From Leuctra nigra (lineage: Eukaryota; Arthropoda; Insecta; Plecoptera; Leuctridae): 64,000 bases of DNA. Each line of letters opens with the position of its first letter. Position 1 is the first letter of the stretch. The stretch lies in NCBI GenBank assembly GCA_934045905.1, contig OW203762.1, positions 12,305,647 to 12,369,646 of the forward strand. Direction: 5' to 3'. Below, piece after piece: positions 26,301-39,200 of the stretch. The notes below the pieces were generated by a model. The model made no database searches, had not been told where the DNA came from, and was given only the letters and a program-made list of their open reading frames with translations. The position numbers and the translations under genes are program-made.

Positions 26301-29300
26301 CTGCACCGTGTAATACTAGCAGTTTGGAAGGAAATGAAGATTCCCGACGACTGGAGAAAAGGTATAATAGTGCCACTGTTCAAGAAGGGGGACCGTAAGG
26401 CTTGTAGTAACTACAGGGGAGTACCACTGTTCAAGAAGGGGGACCGTAAGGCTTGTAGTAACTACAGGGGAGTGCCACTGTTCAAGAAGGGGGACCGTAA
26501 GGCTTGTAGTAGCTACAGGGGAGTGACTCTGTTGTGTCAGTGTGCAAAGTTATACGAGAAGATGGTCGAGACCCGTTTAAAAGGTTTTGTGGAGGAAGGG
26601 TTAAGAGAAGAACAATATGGCTTTAGGAGGGGACGGGCAACCACGGATGCTTTATTTGCGGTAAGGCAGTTAATGGAACGGAGATGGGAGAGTGGGCAAG
26701 TGATGTACATGGCGTTTTTGGATTTAGAAAAAGCGTACGATAGGCTCCCACGAAAGGTGGTGTGGGAGAGTTTGAGGAAGAAGGAAGTGAGCAATGGTCT
26801 TATTGAAAGGATTAAATGTACATATGAGAGAAGTGTCAGCAGTGTACAGACAGACATAGGGAGATCAGAGTGGTTTGGGGTACAGGAAGGTCTACGTCAA
26901 GGTAGCGTTTTGTCCCCATCTCTCTTTGTAATAGTGATGGATGATCTGCTGAAAATGGTTGAAGAAAAGGAGGGCAGAGATTCGAGAACTTTAGTCTATG
27001 CTGATGATGTGCTCATTTGGGGTGAAAGTGGAGAAGAACTACAAGAGAAGATAAATCGTTGGAGTGAAGTAACGGAGGAAGTGGGACTGAAGATTAGCCA
27101 AGATAAGAGCGAAATATTGAAAATGGAGAGAAGGAAAACATTGAGAAAGAGGATAAGAATTAGGTTACGTGGGAAGGAGCTGAGAGAGGTGGATGCATTC
27201 AAATACTTGGGAAGTATACTAACTAAGGAGGCGAAGGTGGATGCAGAGGTGAAGGCGAGAATTCAAAAAGCCGAGTCCTTCTACCAAGCTGTTCGCAAGC
27301 TGCTGTGGAACGAAGATTTCCCTCGCCAGTGTAAACTGCTCATGTATAAAATGTATTTCTTACCAATACTAACATACGGAGCAGTTACATGGGGGATTGG
27401 AAATAAGGAACGCAGCCAGCTGGAGGCAGCGGAGATGAAATTCCTAAGAAGTGTGAAGGGAGTAACAAAGATGGACAGGTTGAGAAGCCGTTGTATTAGG
27501 AAGGAGCTGGGAGTGGAAAGTTTGAGCTACAAGATGGGTAGAGAGAGATTGCGTTGGTTTGGACACATGAAAAGAATGGATCTCAAGAGAATACCAAGAC
27601 AGGAGTTTGAAGAAACAGTGGTGGGAAGAAGAAGAGTGGGGAGACCAAGAGAGAAGTGGAGTGGTCTTATCAGAGAAGACGTGGAGGACAGGCAGCAAAG
27701 GTGGCAGAAAGTGGAAGCAGATAAGTGGTGGGAGGACAGGAGGATCTGGAGGGCGCTGGTGGAGAAGTTGGAGGAAGGTGACGAGGATGAAGAAGAGGAG
27801 GAGGAGGATGAAACGTCAGGCCTGGCCAGCCGGTTTGGAAGAGATCCGAGGCCCTAGACCCAGTGGGAGCTCCCACTGTCTGACCTGACAACATTGTCGG
27901 AACCAGAAGAAGATTATTATTATTATGTGCAAAGTGCAAACTATTGGGCTTGATAAGAATGTCCCATGTCCCCATCTTCGTAGAAAAAACTTGAGTTAAA
28001 GCTGTTGGTGTAACCTGTGATCATGGAGCTATAAATAGGATCAAGCAGAGATTCAAACTCGTTTTGACGAGTTTCTTGAAACAGGTTTCATGCCAGTGGG
28101 GTAGCTTTATGGTTTGAATGGCAGTGTTGCATAGAATACCTAATTACCTACTCATAACGATTAAAATTTAAAGTATTTCAAACATGCCGAATGGAAATAG
28201 TCTCAAAATAATTCATTACACTCATAAAAAATTATAGTATTACTTGCTTAGTTCTGAATTTTATGAATCACCCAATTCACTATTTCTTTTCTAAGTTCTA
28301 CCTTTTCTCGCAGTAAACCCTGCCACTTTGTGATAATGAAATGTTGTTGCACAACATCCGCAGGCAGCTACAAGAGTCTGTTCCGCCTGTATCTGCTGGA
28401 GGTGAGCGCAACCGACCTGGGCCTGCCGCTGGTGATGTTCGAACATCTGCGCGACCAGCGAGCCAGCTCTCTGGCGGTCACGCTGGAGGAGACCATGCGA
28501 CTAGCGCTGGACGCTCTGGCGACCACGCAGCGAGCCGACCAACTCGACAAGGCCTTCGCCATCGTCGAGTGTCTGCCGCTCAGGGCTGCCAACACCAGGT
28601 ACAATCATGATACTCGACTTGAGGAAAACATGCTACCATTTTGTGAAGATTTACAAGTCATAACAGCAAAGCTGGTGTACCTTGTCAACACAATTTTACT
28701 TGTAAATCCTGCATTGTGCAAGAGGAAATAAGTTGATTGAGACCCATTACCCTCATAGCTTGGTAAATCATCCACTTATCGTTAGGGTTGGGCGAACCTC
28801 ATATTTTTTTCGAACCGAACCTAGAACCAAACCTTTTCAAAAGGTTCGAAATTTCGAACCTTAAACGAACCGAACCTTTTTTTTCAGAAAATGATGTTTT
28901 CCAGATAATGTAGTAAAGATAAGCGCGTAAGCACCAGTCACCATTCTCCCCCCTCCCTCTCGCAAGTCAAGTGGCTAGACACTTGAAAACAGCTGTTTGA
29001 TGGGGTGTATGTTTACGCAAATATTATTTCTTGACATAATACCATTGACATAATAGGAACAAAAACGCGAAATATACTGCTCGAAATTTTAATACATTTC
29101 AGTATATTCCAATATTCTTCAAAAATTATCTCGCCAATCGTCATACTGTTTTTTATTTTGCATTGGGTTACAATGAAGTTTGGAAAGCTCAAATATACAC
29201 CATTATTTTTTAACTTATGCGTGATATCTTCCCTTCATTTAGATCGCGAATGGTGTTCTCAATGACCACTATTATATTTTATTCAATAACCATGAACATA

Positions 29301-30230
29301 CAATATCATATAAATAAAATAAAATATGATGTCAAGTCATTTGCCATCTGATTACTTCTTATTGCGAGTTCACAGACCTTTCAACAGAGAAAAACAAAAC
29401 AATCCTCCCTTACGCAGGCAAGGGTCAGGTTCAGGTACCTGCTGGCAAGCAGCTGCACTCTGCAGGACCCAAAAGTACACTCTGTTCCAAAAGTACAACA
29501 CAGTTTAGATCGCAACAATCATTATTTCAATTTAATACTTCGAAAATTTTACTCAACAAGGGAATTACCTGGACTTCTAAACTGAAATCAATGCTACTTT
29601 TCTAGTTGGTACCAAATAGCACTTCGAAATTGCGTCTTATGAAAAATTCGGTTCAAGATTTATTTTAACATGAAACACCCTATAGTGTGACAGGATTTGA
29701 GTTTACTTTGATTTATGATGATTTCGGCTTACAGGGGTTCGATTTACCCAGGTTTTACCATTTTACTGCACCACTAAAGACAAGAGGCCAACATTAGACA
29801 AATAGTGACAAGATATTGGTTGCATTGTTTGAATGAAAAAGGGCGGGAAAAAAAGGCGGGAGGTTCGAAAAAGGTTCGAAAACGAACCTTAGGGGTTCGT
29901 TTTTCGAACCAAGCTAGCCGGTTCGGTTCGGTTCGAAAACGAACCGGTTCGCCCAACCCTACTTATCGTATAACAAGAGGTAAAGTAATATGTGATAAGT
30001 TTAATAAATTATAGTGAAAGTAATACTAGTAGTGATAGTGAAACTATAGTTTATATATTGCTCAACAGTGAGGTTACCAGGTTTCCTAGTAGTGTCACTA
30101 CTTTGGTGAAAACATAGTGCTATAGTCAAGATAGTAGGGATGTCGGCGGGTCCAAAAATCAGGAATCGGGTACCCGTCATAAATACTCGGGTCGGAATCG
30201 GGTAATTGAACCCCCTAAAAAAAATAAAAA

Positions 30231-30268
<38 letters not shown>

Positions 30269-33200
30269 GGAGGGTGGCTAGGTAAAGGGGTTGAGGTTTA
30301 GGTAAATACACACGTGGCACTTAGCTGCGTGAGAGGAGAAAATGACCCTCTCTCAGGGCCATCTGTGTGCTAGTCCTTGAAAATAATTTGAGAAAACAGG
30401 ACAGGACATGATAACATTCTTTGATAACTAACAACTTCAATCATAATAAAACACGAATTTGTGCACCTTTCTACCCAGGGTGGCTATTCTCGAAAGTTCG
30501 CATCAAAAATCGGAAAAATCGGAAAATCGGAATTTTGTTCGGAATTGGAAATGTTCGCACGCCAAGTTCGTCAACGAAAGTCATGATGCGAACTTACCTA
30601 TTCTCGAGATTTACTTTCGCGTGGCGAAACTGACATCTACATCCTCCTTAGCAACCGCACAAACAACAAAACACAGGCGTGTCGACTTTAGGCAAAGTTC
30701 GGAATTATACGAATTGACCAATGGGAACGAAGATTTTCAATTTGAATTTAAGAATTTCACGAAGGCCGTGTCTGATTAAAACTGGCTGTGAGGTAGAAAT
30801 CTTTTGTCATTCATCTTTAGAATTTAGAATAAGAATATTTATTGTTGTCGAAATATGAAGCAAATAACGGGGGAAAGGAAAAGTTTATTAAAATTATTGT
30901 ATTTATATTATACTCCAAGGTATTTATAATATTTACTCTTGTTTCTACATTTTCCAAACCAGCATTATGATAAATGCGTCCATAATAAAGACAAAGTTTG
31001 ACTGTTTCGTTTGACATAACCTTAAAACTGCATGCGGAAGTGATTTCAAGGGCCCTACACCGAACGAACATTTCCGCATGTCATTTTCGCATTGGGCGGC
31101 GGTTTCAAACTCGAGAATACAATTTCGCATGATTTGACGCCATTGCATGCGGATGTGAACATTTCCACATGCGGTTTCAACTCGAGAATAGGCACCCAGG
31201 ACTCAACTTTTTCACTGTGCTACAGTGTGATTGAAAAAAAATTCAGACGCATTTTTCCCATGCTTCCTACTCCCGACACATGATTTCACCCCTCCTTCCC
31301 CATTCCTCTCTCACCCCCCAGAGCAAGCAAGGTCGTTGAGCTTCCCCTTGAGACGCAGCTGATAACTGTGCACAAACAAATGTATTTCAACTACACTCGA
31401 AAAAAAAAAAAAAAAAATTATTATTTTTTTTTTTTTTTGGTACCCGCGATTATTATTTATTACCCGAGTAATTGATTACCCGGAACCGCCCGGGTACCCG
31501 GGTACCCGCCGACATCCCTACAAGATAGTCAAATAGTGCATAAACACGCTACATTTTGCACTCAATTGTTGGATTTCTACTCACATTTCTTCAGCAGAAA
31601 AAATCTCTATTATACCTACTATTAATTACTGGCACATACCGATAGGTAAATATGATTTGAGAATTAAATGTTGTCTTTACAGTTCAAATCACTGCAGGGA
31701 AGCAAAGCTAAGGTAAACTGGAAATGTAATTGATTTGGCATGAGGTATTTGGCGTGATTTGACATGCCTGATTTTAAGAAGTGTATATTTTTGTATGTAA
31801 TCCATTACCATTAGGTATTTATTGATTTTTTTTGTTTTCGTAGTAGTACATAGCACATTGTTTATTATTCAGGGTGGTGTTGCCCCCAATGCAACCTTTC
31901 ATTTCTGTTCCATGATCACCTTATTCGATAATTCACTTAATTCACACTGCATGGTATTTGTTATTTTGTTATTGGTAAATAAGTACTATGCAAGATTACA
32001 GCGACAATTTTGAACCTTTTTTAGTACAACTGTCACGGGCGCAATCACTGACAGGAGCACTCTATCTATCGTTCTTCCCCAGATCATAACTTGTGTGGCT
32101 TGAAGTAGGCTTGCATTAACAAAGCATTGCAACAGTTACTGACATGTTAAAAACTTTTGAAACCTATTATAGTTTCAAAACTATTGAAACCTATAAAATT
32201 GTCAATTGATATTTATAGGTAGAAATGTGTAGGAATTATTATTTGTGTAGACATTTACTCCAGATTTACCCAAGTGTTTTATTGATATCTCAAAATTGGC
32301 TTCTGTGGATGAACTTTAATTAAGTCCCTGCTTAATCACTATAATTTGGACAAAATTTGTAGGGGTTCCCATGAAAATATTGCAGAATGGCATTTATTGT
32401 CCAATACATTGACTATTGTTTCTTTCTTCTTTTTTGGCCTAATGGCATGAGCCCTATTGCCACCTCCACAATCTTCCTCCACTTTGAACGATCGATCGCT
32501 TCTCTTCTCCAATTTAGCACCCCCAGGGGACCTATTCTATAGTGAAAACGAAATTTAATTCCGGCCTGGAATCATTTCACGTCCATAAGGATAACATTGA
32601 TCTGAAATGATTCCAGGCCGATTTCGTTTTCGTTATAGAATCGGCATCTAGGGTAGCAGCCTCTAATTAGTTAATGATTAAAGATGTACAGTAAACCCTC
32701 GTTATTTCGAACTCGGATAATTCGAATTTGAGGTTAATTCGAACTATCTGGGTGGTCCCAGTGGCCAGAATAGGGTTTTCTATGTTATTTCATTTTGATA
32801 ATTCGAATTTTAGGTTATTTCGAAATTCGAATTGAATTAAAGTCCCAGCCCATGTATTTACTTGGATAAAATTGCTTTAATTCGAATTTTTCTTCAAAAG
32901 TGTGGGTTTGTATAAAATTCATAACGCGTGATATATTACGCGCAATAACTTGGAGCCAGCGCCATGCGCCGCAGGCAGAATAGGGGGGGACCGCCGCAGC
33001 GGACTGCTCAGAGCATGGCTCGCGCACAAGCGCGGCGTGGCTCGGCTATCCTCGTGTTTTAGATCGGGTGCGTCCGCCTCGGCTATCCTCGTGTGTTCGA
33101 TCGGGTGCGTCCGCCTCTAGACTTACTGACGACGTGGCGACTGGCGGCATTTCACCCCTCACGCCTCGAGCTAGACTAGCTAGCCTAAACAAACAAGTGT

Positions 33201-36200
33201 GGCTGTGTCAAAGTTTCGTAAACAAGTTTTGACGATGGCTCCGAAGAAATACCACGAACTGAAATTAAGTGAGAAGGTGGCGCTTCTAAAAGAAGTAGAT
33301 TCAATAATATGCACCTTGGCTTCCTTTTCCCCAATCCCCTCATTCGAATTTTTTTAATTCGAATTGCAATTTTTTGGGTCCCTTTGAGTTCGAATTAACG
33401 AGGGTTTACTGTATTTACCATCACTTGTGGTGTGTAGTTTGGTCATTAATACGAGATGAATGATCTGTCAGGATGCAGAGCGCCGAGATGTCTCTTCTCT
33501 ACGACTGCGTAGACCAACTGGAAGTGGAGCTCAAAGCAGCGGCCATCTTGGACCGCTACGGCATCCAGAAGCCGTTATGTCACATCCGAGACATCCGCGG
33601 CAATGCCGAGGCTGTCAGTTCGATCCTCGTGAAGCTGGCCAGATCCGTGGCCAAGCGGTGAGTTCTCTGCCATCATAGGCGTTGTCATAACATAAGCATT
33701 GTCAAAGGCATAAAATACAATGTCATCTATTCATCATAGACAGTGTGATAGGTGTTGTTATAGGCATTGCCACTTGTGTTATGTGTTGTCATTTAGGCAT
33801 TGCCATAGAAGCATAGGCGTATTATGGCTCATGGGCATCGTAGACATTGTCCTAAGCATTGCCATGGGCATCAAATGCTTTTTCATCGTTAGGCATCAAC
33901 ATAGGCATTGCCATAGGTATGATAGGTAGTCGTTGTCATAGTTGTCATCGTAGTTTTAATTACGGGTACCTATCCAATTATTGATAACGATGTTCAATTA
34001 TTTTATTTTAAAATTTGATGTCAATTTGAATATTGTTCGATAAATAGCGAATTTATGTTTTTGAAGTTTGAAATCATCTCTGTGCCTTATTTTTGTCACT
34101 CATTATGATGTTGAAATGAATATGAGCATCATCATACTTCATTGCGTCCTCTGTGATTGCGATGCTGGCAACGGGACATCTGTTACAGAATGCCTCCGGC
34201 CACTGAGATGGAATGGAATCAGCTTCTCAACGATATCATGGATCTGCAGACCAAAGCATTCACTTGTGTCAACTTGGACAAGTGCTTTCAGGTGAGATGA
34301 TCTGACAAGTAGAGTGGATAGAAAGTCTGAGCATCATCTAGAGTTGATCTCGTGAGAATTAATCACAAATAATTTTTCAATATTGATTATTGAATTTTAA
34401 ATCTGTTTGTACTGTTGATAATGATATTGATATGCTTATTTTCTTTGAGTGCATCTTTTATTTTTGTCATTTTAATGTACACTAATGAAAATGTAAGCAA
34501 TTGAATTACTGAACACAATTCTAGTGATGTGAGTCGGTAAATTTACGGTCAGGTAAATTTACCGGTCAGGTAAATTTACCGTAAATTTACCAAATAAATT
34601 TTACCATGGTAAAATTTTCAAAATTATCATCATTATATTCTATGGAATCAGCCAAGTGCATAGGTCAAGAAAACAGTGAAATTTACACTTTAAATGAGAA
34701 GTGGAAGGATCTAGTGAATATCATTAAAATGTTGCATTATACAATGTACCTATTGCACACATTCTCTGATGTGAAACCAAGGAAATAGTAGGGAAATACT
34801 TTCAGGGATATCAAGCAGACCTCACAGTAAAGTGAAATGTAGTCCATGTTGATTTGTAGGTGTTCATACATAAGTTTTATGAATTTGAATTTGTTATGTT
34901 TTTTAATTGGTACCTAAACCAAAGTGAAATGTTGACCAATGTCGATTTGTAGGTAGAAATATGCAGAAAATGTTCATTTTATTTCATGAATACTACTAAT
35001 TTAATAAATAATAATAGCGGGTTGTCTACAGCTCTAAGCCGGCCGTTTCCCGCACTCCAGACGCCACCTCTCTCTGTCCGTCCAGTCAGCATCACCAATT
35101 CCTCTTCTTGACATGTCCAGCAGTACCTGTTTCTTCCAATCCTCTTCTGGTCGCCCTCGTCTTCTTCTACCAGGAGGTAACCAAGACTCTAATCTTTTTG
35201 GCCACCTCTGAGGTTCCTAATTTAATACTAATTACTACTACTAATTTAATAAGTTAATTTTATCTATTATTTTATTTCATTTTATCTTCATTTTCTGTAG
35301 GTAGAGTACTTTTAGATTGTACTTGATTTCCCTAGAAGTGTTTCTTCATTATATTTTCTTTGGTTTCATAGCAGAGAAGTGTGCAAATATTCAAAATATA
35401 AACAAAAATGCAAAAATTTTATGATTTGTTTTAAATGAATGAAGGTATTATTGAGCGAGCGAAGCGAGCGTCTCCTTTTGACTCTTTTGACACGGACCTC
35501 TGTTTTTTTTTTTGTTTTTATTTTTTTTTGTTTTTACTTTTGGCTGCTATCTGGAGCAATAGAAGTCGCACCGTTTCACCTATCGATCTGAAATTTTGCA
35601 CACATGTAGAGACAACCTTTTCTGTTTGCTGACCCAAATTTTTTTTGAAATCCATTGATTGGTTAAAATTTAAATAAACATCTCCTGATAGGCTGAAAAA
35701 TGAAAATGGTCTTCGACAAATGTGATCAACCTTATATTTTGCATGGTCATTAAGACCAACATTGTCTCTTATTTTACAAATTTTCAGCCAAGTCCTCCCA
35801 TTGGTTAAAAATTAAAAAAATATTTCATGTGCTTTTTGAAATTTAAACCAGAACTGTATGACCGATCAACTTAAAAATTTGCATGGTCATTGGGTTCAAC
35901 ATTATCAGTATTTTTGACAATTTTCAGACTAAACTGTGTTTAAATTCAAAAGTTATTGACAGTTTACGGATATTTTGCGTGTTGGCTGTCATATTTCTCT
36001 AATTTCACATTTCACGGCATCTTCGAATCTTCAGTTCAAGGTTGTTAGAGCAGAAACTTTCAAACGTATATTACGAAACTGATATGACCGTTTAAAACGA
36101 GATCCTGTGATTTTTGAAAATTAACAAGGAATCGTTCAATCCCAAAGGTTTAATCGATCAACTTAAGTTAAAACATTGCGTGGTTATTGGGACCAATATT

Positions 36201-39200
36201 TTATGAATTGGGACATTTTCGATAAACAGAATTTCGGTTTGAGGTGTTGCGCGTATCCGTGCTCGCTCATCAACGCGTTACTCAGAGCGTTTTCCTAGTG
36301 GTACTACATTGATCTGTTATTAATTTTTTTCCAGAATGTTAATGGAAAGTTGCGATGAAAACCAGTAATTATATATAGTTAGTTATCTTTGATTAATGGA
36401 TCGTGCTCGATTGGCGATGTTGCGCGTGTCGGTGCTCGCTCATCAACGCGTTACACAGAGCGTTTTCCTAGTTTAAATTGCAACTTGGAAATGACTGTAA
36501 GAGACCTGGGGAAGATAAGGGGAAGCAAATGGTTCTTCAAAGTGTATTGTTGGATATGTCTACACCCATATAATTTATGTGGACACAAAACTTGCAGATA
36601 ATTGAGCGAGCGAAGCGAGCGTCTCCTTTTGACTCTTTTGACACGGACCTCTGTTTTTTTTTTGTTTTTTTTTGTTTTTACTTTTGGCTGCTATCTGGAG
36701 CAATAGAAGTCGCACCGTTTCACCTATCGATCTGAAATTTTGCACACATGTAGAGACAACCTTTTCTGTTTGTTGACCCAAATTTTTTTTGAAATCCATT
36801 GATTGGTTAAAATTTAAATAAACATCTCCTGATAGGCTGAAAAATGAAAATGGTCTTCGACAAATGTGATCAACCTTATATTTTGCATGGTCATTAAGAC
36901 CAACATTGTCTCTTATTTTACAAATTTTCAGCCAAATCCTCCCATTGGTTAAAAATTAAAAAAATATTTCATGTGCTTTTTGAAATTTAAACCAGAACTG
37001 TATGACCGATCAACTTAAAAATTTGCATGGTCATTGGGTTCAACATTATCAGTATTTTTGACAATTTTCAGACTAAACTGTGTTTAAATTCAAAAGTTAT
37101 TGACAGTTTACGGATATTTTGCGTGTTGGCTGTCATATTTCTCTAATTTCACATTTCACGGCATCTTCGAATCTTCAGTTCAAGGTTGTTAGAGCAGAAA
37201 CTTTCAAACGTATATGAAACTGATGACCGTTTAAAACGAGATCCTGTGATTTTTGAAAATTAACAAGGAATCGTTCAATCCCAAAGGTTTAATCGATCAA
37301 CTTAAGTTAAAACATTGCGTGGTTATTGGGACCAATATTTTAGGAATTGGGACATTTTCGATAAACAGAATTTCGGTTCGAGTTGTTGCGCGTATCCGTG
37401 CTCGCTCATCAACGCGTTACTCAGAGCGTTTTCCTAGTATTATAGCTTATGACTTGAGGTAGGTACATTGTACATCTTCAAAACGTTAAATTCGATAAAT
37501 AAATATTGTTAATTATAATATGTAATAAATAACGTTTTGAGAGTGTAACAGGGGCAGTAACTATGGCACTATTTAATTTATTGTTGAGCTTTAATTATGT
37601 GCAAGTATTACATTTTATTAAATTTTAGAGTGTGAAGACCAAACGATGCAAAAAGAAACCACTTGGAAGAACCACGGCATCCCCTTCATTTCCTGATCAC
37701 TTAATACACATTTGGCACCCCCAAAACACTTTTAAAACAATTATTTCAAGAGCCAATAGCACGATTCCTGAATTAGACAAAAATAAAAAAATTTACCGCC
37801 TGACGGTAAATTTACGGTAAATTTACCGAGAAAAAAATTTACGGTAAAATCCACATCACTACACAATTCTAACACAGTAAAGGCCCGGTTGTACCATGTC
37901 CTGATAAGTAAGATAAAGTTCACTTTAGCCTAAAGTGGACTTTAGCGGTCTAGATGGCTGTGTTTCATTGGCTGTTGCCATGGTTTCAGACGATAAATCC
38001 TACCGCTAACTTTATCGGGACTTGGTACAACCGGGCATTAGGCCTTGGTGCCATCCACTGAGATCTGATGTTTCATGGCCTGTGGATGTTTTCAGATCTA
38101 CGCAGCTACGTTGCTGTCGTCGGGCAGCCGAGCCAACATCCGATGTGCGGGAGAGATCTTGCAGTGTCGAGATGAGGAATGCTCCAGGAACATTTCATAC
38201 CGACAGAGTGTGGATCTGGTGATGGATGCGGCGGGGGAATACTTCGACTCGGCCGGCAGCTTGACCGATCCAGCCATGGAGCTTGCCAAGTAAGTACAAA
38301 ATGTCTTTATCAGTTATCATGTTATAACATTCATTTACTTCCAACACCAGCATCAAACCAATCCACTGGAGACCTGTTTTAGAATCATTCAAGCTGTTTT
38401 TTCCATATGGATTTGAGTTTATGTTACGTCAGACCAAACGAATTGGCATTCAAGCTTTCAAGTCAGTGTATTATTTCGTCAGTAGGCAGTGCATCCATAT
38501 GGAAAATCAACGTGGAACTAGGTATTCGGAAATAGGTCTCAGGGTTTGTTTTAAATTATCTACCAGCGTCACCAATACATGCATATTTCATTTTTAATGA
38601 TGGTCACAATTTTTATACCGGGTGGCCCTAAAAAAACTTTGTTTGGGGAGTCACCGCTATGAACAAACTACTGCAGATATTAGTCCGAAAGTTATACATG
38701 TTATAACAAACATACCAATGCTTGATGTGTGAAAGTTTCAAAAACATTCCCTTTGTTGGAAAAAAGTTACAGCTGTTCAAATTTGGTTGTTGAAAAATCG
38801 ATTATACGGAGCTCGAAGAGCGCACATTCAGAAAAAGTCCAATGGCATGGACACCTTTATTTTCATCAATCAGGCAAAAAATTTCACATATTATTCAAAA
38901 CATACGACTATCTAGTATCTATTGTATACAAATTTCAATACATTTGAATCAGTGGAACGAAAGTTATGGTAGGTATCTTGAAGTAGAGCTTAAAAACAGA
39001 AAATACAAGAGATAATTCAACTTCTAAAATTACCATGTAAAATAAAACTTGAGAAATTTTATCTTGTGTATTCTGCTTTTTTAAGCGCGAATTCTAGATA
39101 ACATAACTTTAGTTACATTGATTCAAATGAATTGAAATTTGTACACAATCGATATTATTATATTTTGAATAACATGAAATTTTCAGCTTGATATCGTCAG

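Larger units (their letters stand above)
23266..27927 (+). mobile_element. CR1-like non-LTR retrotransposon, second family, damaged, sense in intron 16
   Basis: Same organisation as the element at 10208-14949: ORF1, a short overlap, ORF2, a GC-rich hairpin-like 3' segment, GGAACCAGAAGAAG and an (ATT)n tail at 27914-27927. The proteins are clearly diverged from the first copy, so it is a separate family. No PHD finger is found, an in-frame stop precedes ORF1 near 23350, ORF2 has an internal TAA, and a 51-bp block is triplicated. The 5' boundary is approximate; a low-complexity repeat TTATTATGT near 23257 and 27918 could be the duplication. Confidence 0.85.
34522..37861. mobile_element. hAT-like element (GGTAAATTTACC family), 3.34 kb, holding two Helitron-like copies
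   Basis: Ends TAGTGATGTGAGTC and the inverted GGATTTTAC...CACATCACTA pattern; exact 8-bp duplication CACAATTC (34514-34521 and 37862-37869). Subterminal GGTAAATTTACC palindromes repeat at both ends. After removing the Helitron-like copies and a LINE fragment about 1.2 kb remains, with no transposase recognised. Intron 19. Confidence 0.88.

Noticed and set aside
23470..27975. Minus-strand ORFs up to 295 aa across the second LINE
   Set aside because: Antisense shadows of LINE ORF1/ORF2 with no domains of their own.
30236..30263. Poly-A retrotransposon tail (antisense T run)
   Set aside because: It lies inside the hAT element next to its subterminal region and has no retroposon body beside it.
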